DNA from: Candidatus Omnitrophota bacterium
Lineage (GTDB): Bacteria; Omnitrophota; Gorgyraeia; Tantalellales; Tantalellaceae
DNA: 5,211 bases
Direction: 5' to 3'
Assembly: GCA_030631915.1 (NCBI GenBank)
Contig: DAOVKF010000109.1
Location: 1-5,211 of the forward strand
Position 1 is the stretch's first letter, and every line of letters begins with the position of its first letter. A program made the translations under genes and the position numbers. Shown here one piece after another: positions 1 through 5,211 of the stretch. The notes below the pieces were generated by a model that worked only from the letters and a program-made list of their open reading frames with translations, searched no databases and was not told the DNA's origin.

Positions 1-1364
1 ACAGCCCTCTTTGCCGCGAGTATTTCGGCCTGAAGAGAAGCTGTTTCGTTTTCCAGATCAAAAATGTCAAGATCATTGACCTCGCCGTCACCGTTAATAT
101 CGGCGGGCGCCACAGCGTCTTTACCCGCTATATCACCGCTTATAAAACCCTCTATAATATCCCTTATGGTCTGTATCTCTTCAATGGTAAGCTGTCCGTC
201 GCCGTCAAGGTCCATGCTTTCCTTCATGCGCATGGCGCTGTCCATGAGCTTGCGGTCACGCGTATCTATGATACCGTCCCCGTTCAAGTTGCTCATCTCT
301 ATCATTTCAACGGTTATGCCCAGGGACTTTCTATATAATATCTGTTCAAGGACAGACCTGTCATGTATAAGAAAGACATGGCCGTTCCCGCTGACATCAA
401 GATCCAGTGAATTCACCGCCAAGAACAGCGCGTGATCAAAACTGTCTATGACGTTATCCCCGTTCAGGTCATATGCCGCGAAGTCGGCTGCCGTGAGCAC
501 CTTGCCCTCTTCTACCCGCTGTCTTATGTGAAAAAGGAGGGCGATATCATCCTCCGAGAACATGGTGTCCCCGTTGACATCGTACCTGTATGCATCTGCC
601 ATGGCGTACGCGAGTTCAGGATCCTCTGATGAGCGGATAAAGTCCATCATATCGCTGATCTCGGTCAGGTCAGCGTTGTCCACTCTGCCGTCTCCGGTCA
701 CGTCGGCCCTGGCAAGATCAAGGGGTGTGACCATGGAAGAGACGTCTGAATACGGGACGTTCACGGACTCTGTGACATCTATCAGGTCGTTTTCATCGAT
801 ACTCTTCACTTTTTTCCAGTATAGCCTGGCAAAATCGAAATCCTCGATGTCCTTCATGTCGATGAACCCGTCTCCGTTGACGTCAGCGCCGCTCGTATCC
901 AGGTAAGCGCAGCCCGGATCGATATTCTCGTCGATGAAGTCAAAAAGCTCCATATCCCGATAATCGAACCTGCCGTCCGAGTTGAGGTCTATCATGCGTT
1001 CCAGCGCCTCTGCCAGCGCGCCGGTGTCCGCGGCCGTGACCCATCCGTCGCCGTTGATATCGACCGCGTCATATTTCCGGTATTTAGTGCTCATCCTTAC
1101 GGTCTCGGCTATGATATGCGTATCGCCGGCGTTAAGCTCATTGTCGCCGTTAATATCAAAGAAGCTTCTATCATCCCCGTTCACCCTGAAATCACCGTTG
1201 ACGTCACCGCGGCTTACACGCGCCATGGCCTGGATCATCTCCTCTGACAGGCTCTTTTCGAGAGAAACAAGCGCGTTAAGAAGGGCATAATCCCATACAT
1301 CTACCGTATCGTCGCCGTTGAGATCGCTTTCCAGCGTGGCATCCCTGACCATTTCTTCAAGTGT
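1..1364 (-). repeat. Dockerin-like calcium-loop array 3, continuing past the window edge (residues 1283-1736)
   Basis: Thirteen loops start at residues 1296 (1290-1325), 1336 (1170-1205), 1352 (1122-1157), 1384 (1026-1061), 1408 (954-989), 1443 (849-884), 1503 (669-704), 1544 (546-581), 1581 (435-470), 1605 (363-398, degenerate), 1641 (255-290), 1667 (177-212) and 1704 (66-101). A worn copy lies at 1470-1481. Copies such as DINGDGWVTAAD (1384), DVNGDGFIDMKD (1443) and DINGDGEVNDLD (1704) are near-perfect dockerin loops. Most are followed by helices (TGALAEALERMI, LTEISDMMDFI). Pairs 24-26 residues apart (1384/1408, 1581/1605, 1641/1667) have true dockerin spacing. Whole modules repeat every 59-63 residues (1384, 1443, 1503; 1581, 1641, 1704). 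The array is still running when the window ends. Confidence 0.92.
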
Positions 1365-4300
1365 GCTCGAGGTGCCCAGTGTAAAGCCGTCAAAATCGGC
1401 CAGGGTGCCGGCGGCCGCGGTAAATCCGGCCTTACCCGGCCCGTCAAACCGGCCGCACTGAGCCGTGAACATCTCCTCACCGTTGAGATAAAAGGTGAAT
1501 TCATCCTCCCGGGCCGCGACTTTTATCGAATACCAGGTATCCGCCGCTATTCCGCTTAAATTAGCGTATGCGATAACGGCGGGTTTATGCCCGCCGGTTA
1601 CCTTTCGGAATTCAAGACGGTCAAGCCGGGGATCAAGAACGATCTCGAGATAATTGTCCGTATCCAGCGCCCTGAAAACAAGACCCGCGCCTGTGCCCAT
1701 TGAAGGACCGTCGCCGCTCCGGAGCCTTACATTGGATCCCATCAGGAAATCCGCTGCCCCGGGCGTATTTTTGTACACGATGACAGCGGGCGAGGAATCC
1801 GCCGACCCGCCGGAACATTTTGAACCGCCGGTAAACCATTCCCCGGAAAGGACCTGCCAGTCAGGCAGACTGGGCGCGTCAAACCCTTCCGTCCCTGCCA
1901 GGGACTTGCGAAGCGTTCCTCCGGCAGCCTCCAGATCCCCCAGCCGCGCCAGCATGGAGATCACATCGCCCGTGTCATAGACTGTATCGCCTGTCTGGAG
2001 CCGGATATCCGACAAGAGAGGTATATCGTCACACAGTATGCGGTTCATGAGGCCCTGCTCCACGAACGCCCCTGCAAGCAGAACGTCGCGTGAATCGACA
2101 ATGCCGTCATTGTTAAGGTCGCTTCTTTCGACCTCGGCCCTGGCTACGGTATGGAACTCGTCCGCTATCTCCCGCAGTGTTCCCTCCGTAAGGGCAAGTC
2201 TCTCCGGACCGTCAAATACGTCCAGGCTCGCGCGAAGCGCGCCAAGGTCTTTGGCGTCGATAAACCCGTCGCGGTTGACGTCCGCGTTCGAAATAAACCT
2301 TATGCTGTCAAGCATATACCTCATCATATCCAGGTCACTCTGCTCTATCCTGCCGTTACCGTCAACGTCCCTTCCGGCTTCTGTCTGACTGACACGGCCG
2401 TCGCCGTCAACGTCAAAACCCGCCGGCGAAGAGGCGGCCTCTTCGTCATCCAGAATACCGTTAGCATTAACGTCAAGCAGCAGGATATCGTCCACGGTTA
2501 CGGCCCTATCCGCGTTTATATCGCATTCCGTTATGAACTTTTGGGCGGTGATCATCCTCTGGATAACGCGCCCGTCTTCCGCGGTGTACATGTTATCCCC
2601 GTCAATGTCATAATTTGACGCGACAGGCTCGGTCACGATAAACTCTTTGATGCTGATGGACATGTCCCTGGAACTCGCGTTCGCCATTGTGAACGTGACC
2701 CGGCGCTCTTCATCGTCAGCCGTGAGGTCCAGGTCTATATACCCCTCGGAATCCGCGGTCGGACAGGTGCCCATGGAAAACCTGCCCTGATATTCGTTGT
2801 CCGCGTAAACATCAAAATAAAGTATGGTAAACGCGCTCGAGTCCGCGGTGAGCGCGAGCCTGTAACGGCCGGTTGACCCGGGCGTAATATCAAAGGAGAA
2901 AGATCCTTCACCCTGTTTTTTGCTGGATAATATACCGTTACTGTTATAGAAACCGTCTATTTCCTTTGCCGCGTCACCGGCGTCCGCGACATGCCTTATC
3001 GAGTTCATGTCAAAAAGAGCCCATGCGTCAAGATCTTCGGAATTGATCAGGCCGTCGCCGTTGAAATCCGCTTTTTTCAAAACACTTTCCGGCAGGACGT
3101 ATTGCGGCAGATCAATGACTTTTGTCCCGCCCTGTCCCGTGCCTGCCGGAGAACCGCCGCCCCAGCCCGGGAGATACGTGACACCCGAGTTATGCGGGTT
3201 GACTATGGCTTCGAGCACGTAATCGTCCCATGAACTTACATTGCCGTCAGAATCCACGTCCCTATAAGCTCCTTCCGCGTCTTTCAAAAGCACGGCGTCT
3301 TTGTAATCCACGATATGGTCCCCGTTAATATCCGCCGCGACGACCGCGTCTTCCCCGAACCTGTTCATTATATTTCCGGTAAAGGCCATGATCTCGTCGA
3401 ATACGGCGAGGTCGTCCGTGTTTATAATACCGTCATGGTCGAGATCCGCCTGAGACACGCGGAAAAGCCCTTCCGCGAGTTCCCGCTCCTCTGCCTCTAT
3501 CTTTCCGTTATAATCTTTATCCATCCTGCCTCTCAGGTGCGCTTTGACAAGCTCTGCCGTGACTACCAGTTTCAGGTATTTCGCGTCAAATTCATCCGCA
3601 ACGCCGTCATTGTCAAGGTCAAGATAAAGGCCTGTTTCACCGGCATTAAGAAGATACTCGAACGCGTCTATATCGGCTTCGTCCAGTTTGCCGTCCGGAT
3701 GATAATCATATTCGTTGAGCAGGTCCTGGTTGTGGTCTATTACGGTCCAGACCAGGTCCAGGTCCCTGTTATCCTTTATGCCGTCTGAATTCACGTCCAT
3801 CATGTTTACCTTCAGGCGTTTGACGTCATTGATATCCAGTTTGCCGTCAGGCGCGGTTGATCCGGCAGGCCCGGCGCAATCAGCCCTGACTTCCAGGACC
3901 AGCCGCGCAAGGATCGGATAAACGCTGCCCGGGGCCATGTATTCCCCGGTATCAGTGACATTCTCTTCTGTCAGGATCAACCCTTCCCCGGCGTCGTTGA
4001 TCCCGAAAGTAAGCCCGTCAAACCATACCTTGCTGAGTAGCCCCTGCCACGTATTTTCAAATTGCCTGCCATTCGCTGAAAAAGTATATTTATAACGGTC
4101 AATACCCTCGATATTCCCCAGAAATTCCGAAGTCACTTCATACTCTATACCGTGGACCGTTATAACGGCCGATCCGGCCGGAGCGGGTTTTACCGGTATA
4201 CTGAACACAGTGTCTCTTTTCAGGACAAGTTTTGTCCGGGGAACACCGTCAATACTGACGGTGATATACGCGGCGGTATAGCTTATCTGCGCGTCGTCGA

Positions 4301-5211
4301 ATACCACGGTATCCTTGTCAGCGACCCGGACGCTGTAAGAACCGGAAGTAAGTATGAACTCTCCCGGCGCCGTATTGTAGACCGCGTCATAGGTTTTCCC
4401 GTATATGAGGGCTTGCGTATCACCTTCTAATACTTCTATCGTGTTCCTTTCCTGCGCGTTAAGATCCATGATCCGGTACTTTTGGATCAGTGACGCGAAC
4501 AGTTCCCTGTCTTCGTTATCCGGACGTCCGTTTTCGTTAAGATCGATCGATCCGAGATCATCCCTTCGATAGACAGGCGTGGAGTAAATACGGTCGATCG
4601 TGTTCTTTACCGTTTCGATTTTGCCGGCAAGCCCGGCAAGTTCGGAGTATTTCGCTTCAAGTTCGCTCTGCATCGCTTTTATGTCAGCCCCATCAAGCAT
4701 GCCGTCACCTGTCTTATCCAGTTCGGCGAACCTCCTGTATATTTCGGTCAGCGCCGCCACGTCTTCCTCATCTACCTGCGCGTTATCATCCGGCGCTGCG
4801 GCTATATAGCCCCTGCCCATCTTCATGACCGTGCCGCGGACCGATTCGCTTTCAGTCACCCTCGTGAAACAGAGTTCGCCGGAGTCCGCCTCTCTCACGC
4901 GGTAAAGGTCTTTCCCGACCTGTATGTCCCCGTTCTGCTCCGAGACATAACTCGCCACCATGGTCGAGAGCCTGACCGCGCCGCTTGCATAACGGTATAT
5001 TGAATAAGCGGTCCCGTCCCTGAGCGTGACCCTTTTCATCCCGTATTCCGAGCTGAAGTCAACGTCAACAGGATCGATCTCCGCGAGCCTGACGGAATTG
5101 GCCTCCGGATCCCTTGTTATGGAATACGCGGTCGTATAACCGGCTTCAGCCATGACGACCATTGACCTGTCATCCGAGCTCTGATAAAAATCATGCCCGT
5201 TATCGAACATA
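1..5211 (-). CDS. Internal fragment of a giant dockerin/EF-hand-repeat protein with beta-sandwich domains
   Basis: One minus-strand frame is open from edge to edge (1,736 full codons, codon low ends at multiples of 3). It has no start or stop in the window, so the gene is partial at both ends. The translation holds about 31 loops of the form D-x-N/D-x-D-G-x-h-D/N-x-x-D/E, typical of dockerin type I and EF-hand Ca2+ sites. Among them lie a LamG/concanavalin-like domain (residues 1109-1280), a possible CBM-like sandwich (749-862) and other beta-rich segments (1-140, 257-425). Only eight cysteines occur. There is no transmembrane segment, signal peptide, cohesin, SLH or catalytic motif. An ATG is the first complete codon, but it is followed by polar sequence (MFDNGHDFYQ), no upstream region is visible, and it is not a credible start. 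The domain types suggest an exported or surface protein with structural, adhesive or glycan-binding roles; the precise function is unknown. Codon use (AGG, ATA, GCG frequent) looks even throughout, with no sign of a frameshift. Confidence 0.96.
1371..1886 (-). other. Concanavalin/LamG-like jelly-roll domain (residues 1109-1280)
   Basis: The domain opens with GFDAPSLPDWQVLSGEW and closes with TLADFDGFTLGT. This is the usual frame of LamG-type and DUF1080-like concanavalin folds: a first strand ending in '..W.v.sG.W', and a last strand 'A.FDdf.l'. Inside it are GAGLVFRALDTDNYLEIVLD (the 'gl.fr..d..nYy.l.ld' strand pair), RLEFRKVTGG, then WYSIKVAAREDEFTFYLNGE (the 'W..ikv......v.lnG..v' hairpin), and GKAGFTAAAG. 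The length of about 170 residues fits one such domain. C1132 and C1252 are the only cysteines in it and could pair. Domains of this fold in surface proteins mostly bind glycans or other ligands. The ligand here is unknown, and no glycosidase active-site motif is visible. Confidence 0.8.
1965..2000 (-). repeat. Degenerate dockerin-like loop (residues 1071-1082)
   Basis: LQTGDTVYDTGD keeps D5, an aromatic residue at position 8, D9 and D12, but it has lost Asp/Asn at position 1 and Gly at position 6. It is followed by a dockerin-like helix (VISMLARLGDLEA). It starts 40 residues after loop 1031, a spacing seen elsewhere in the protein. It probably derives from a loop that no longer binds calcium and now serves as the junction to the LamG-like domain. 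Confidence 0.5.
2037..2615 (-). repeat. Dockerin/EF-hand-like calcium-loop array 2, with tightly packed loops (residues 866-1058)
   Basis: Seven loops start at residues 868 (2574-2609), 897 (2487-2522), 913 (2439-2474), 933 (2379-2414), 948 (2334-2369), 977 (2247-2282) and 1031 (2085-2120). Typical copies are DVDGDGRVSQTE (933), DVNRDGFIDAKD (977) and DLNNDGIVDSRD (1031). Loops 913, 933 and 948 are only 20 and 15 residues apart, too close for a full helix between each, unlike ordinary dockerins. Loops 913 and 933 end in Glu. Loop 897 has Arg at position 6 instead of Gly. Loops 977 and 1031 are followed by clear helices (LGALRASLDVF, VLLAGAFVEQGL). Confidence 0.87.
2625..2966 (-). other. Possible carbohydrate-binding-module-like beta-sandwich (residues 749-862)
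   Basis: About 114 residues of beta-strand pattern: EGSFSFDITPGSTGRYRLAL, AFTILYFDVYADNEYQGRF, GYIDLDLTADDEERRVTFTM and MSISIKEFIV. The layout runs from an opening strand, to 'GRYRLAL', to a 'DVYADNEYQGRF' hairpin, to a strand before the end that is rich in hydroxyl and basic residues, and closes with 'IKEFIV'. It recalls CBM6/CBM35-type or related jelly-roll sandwiches, in which a 'Y.l.v.......l.v..dg...g' pattern is common. The assignment rests on pattern only. A single cysteine (C816) is present. The domain links calcium arrays 1 and 2. Confidence 0.45.
2991..3872 (-). repeat. Dockerin-like calcium-loop array 1 (residues 447-740)
   Basis: Nine loops are readable. They start at residues 451 (3825-3860, position 1 degenerate to Ser), 472 (3762-3797), 502 (3672-3707), 531 (3585-3620), 564 (3486-3521), 589 (3411-3446), 627 (3297-3332), 651 (3225-3260) and 715 (3033-3068). 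Good examples are DVNSDGIKDNRD (472), DLDNDGVADEFD (531) and DFNGDGLINSED (715). Most loops are followed by a helix-like stretch such as LDLVWTVID or IDAFEYLLN, as in dockerin and EF-hand units. Two interleaved series run with a step near 60: 472, 531, 589, 651, 715 and 502, 564, 627. Loop 564 ends in Glu rather than Asp. A weak extra copy (DHNQD, 492-496) sits just before loop 502. The last two loops are separated by a Gly/Pro-rich linker. Confidence 0.88.
3084..3200 (-). other. Gly/Pro-rich linker (residues 671-709)
   Basis: NPHNSGVTYLPGWGGGSPAG is followed by TGQGGTKVIDLPQYVLPES. This is a glycine-, proline- and small-residue-rich stretch between loops 651 and 715. It occupies the place where the second loop of a two-loop module would be expected. 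It is probably a flexible linker, or a surface loop at a module boundary ahead of the next beta domain. Confidence 0.6.
3936..4442 (-). other. Beta-sandwich-like domain of unknown family (residues 257-425)
   Basis: About 170 residues with no calcium loops and regular beta-strand patterning: EFILTSGSYSVRVADKDTVVF, AAYITVSIDG, TKLVLKRDTVFSIPV, SAVITVHGIEYEV and DRYKYTFSANG. PAGSAVITV and the following GIEYEVTSEF resemble an Ig-like or fibronectin-like strand pair. The segment LLSKVWFDGLTFGINDAGEGLIL may be the closing hairpins. It contains no cysteine and no obvious catalytic residues. It may be one or two small sandwich domains; I do not recognise a specific family. Confidence 0.45.
4461..4763 (-). 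repeat. Two EF-hand/dockerin-like Ca loops flanking a charged helix (residues 150-250)
   Basis: Loop one is at residues 165-176 (4683-4718, DKTGDGMLDGAD), with D1, D5, G6, L8, D9 and D12 in place. Loop two is at residues 223-234 (4509-4544, DLNENGRPDNED), with Asn at positions 3 and 5 and Pro in place of the hydrophobic residue at position 8. The two are 58 residues apart, matching the roughly 60-residue period of the later arrays. Between them residues 178-208 are rich in Glu, Lys, Ala and Leu with an amphipathic spacing, so they probably form a helix or short coiled coil. The preceding stretch (DDNAQVDEEDVAALTEIYRRF) looks like a helix entering the first loop, as in an EF-hand. Confidence 0.7.
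4791..5210 (-). other. N-terminal visible region: beta-rich hairpin-like repeats (residues 1-140)
   Basis: This region has no calcium loops and alternates hydrophobic and polar residues as beta strands do. Three related units can be seen. TAYSI (27-31) is followed by VRL (40-42), and TAYSI (67-71) by VRL (79-81). LYRV (102-105) is followed by CFTRV (114-118). Each is preceded by a short strand ending in a turn: VMAEAG at 19-24, VTLRDG at 61-66, IQVGKD at 96-101. The spacing is about 35-40 residues. It could be the end of a longer beta-repeat domain that starts upstream of the window. No family is recognised. Confidence 0.5.

Noticed and set aside
64..906. Plus-strand open frames with repeated Ser-Pro-Leu-Thr/Ile-Ser motifs (64-435, 562-906, and similar at 982-1290, 1654-1980, 2038-2388, 3007-3222)
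   Set aside because: The repeated motif is exactly the antisense reading of the D-x-N-G-D-G codons. These frames have no independent family signal and lie wholly inside the minus-strand gene.
1301..1839. Minus-strand frames at 1301-1504 and 1633-1839
   Set aside because: They are out of frame with the main reading frame, overlap the LamG-like domain and show basic, low-complexity translations without family resemblance.
2151..3788. Longer plus-strand open frames at 2151-2618 and 3315-3788 (155 and 157 residues), rich in Val-Ala-Val-Asn/Asp-Val
   Set aside because: Again antisense shadows: the Val/Asn-Val patterns are the other reverse reading of the GAC/GTC/AAC-rich loop codons. The frames lack convincing starts and any recognisable domain.
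4587..4679. Long coiled-coil domain at residues 178-208
   Set aside because: The heptad-like stretch is only about 30 residues and is interrupted by Gly-containing segments (LAGLAG). It is better read as a helix between two loops.
5208..5210. ATG at the high edge of the window as the gene's start codon
   Set aside because: No upstream sequence exists to show a ribosome binding site, and the following residues are polar with no signal peptide. The window was probably cut inside the gene.
1..5211. CRISPR-like array, suggested by the regularly recurring ccgtc-ccgtt-ga-gtc strings on the plus strand
   Set aside because: The strings are short, variable and spaced in multiples of three. They are the reverse complement of the calcium-loop codons, and there are no identical direct repeats with unique spacers.

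Overview
The whole 5.2 kb window is the inside of one gene. On the minus strand a single reading frame runs from one edge to the other with no stop: 1,736 complete codons, the first complete one at 5210-5208 and the last at 5-3. Neither the true start nor the stop codon is in the window, so the full protein is longer than about 1,740 residues. Residue numbers below count from the first complete codon (5210-5208 = residue 1). There is no second gene, RNA gene, mobile element, CRISPR array or convincing regulatory site. Open frames on the plus strand and in the other minus frames are shadows of this gene.

The protein is a giant, acidic, probably exported calcium-binding repeat protein. It carries about 31 loops of the dockerin / EF-hand type (consensus D-x-N/D-x-D-G-x-h-D/N-x-x-D/E) in three arrays plus an N-terminal pair. 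They are separated by three domains predicted to be beta-rich. From N to C terminus (high to low coordinates): a beta-rich region with hairpin-like repeats (residues 1-140); two isolated loops flanking a charged helix (150-250); a beta-sandwich-like region (257-425); loop array 1 (447-740) with a Gly/Pro-rich linker inside it; a possible carbohydrate-binding-module-like domain (749-862); loop array 2 (866-1058); a concanavalin/LamG-like jelly-roll domain (1109-1280); and loop array 3 (1283 to the window edge). In arrays 1 and 3 the loops fall into two-loop modules with a period of about 58-64 residues, similar in size to one dockerin domain.

This is not the classical cellulosomal layout of one dockerin at the end of an enzyme. 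No catalytic, cohesin, S-layer-homology or anchoring domain is recognisable here. A large extracellular or surface protein, rigidified by calcium and displaying sugar- or ligand-binding sandwiches, is the most economical reading, but this is inference.

The organism is probably a bacterium with moderate GC (about 50-60% in the lines I counted by eye) that uses AGG for Arg, ATA for Ile and GCG for Ala freely. Giant genes full of such repeats are known from uncultivated lineages such as Omnitrophota and from Planctomycetes relatives. I cannot place the sequence more firmly without a search.
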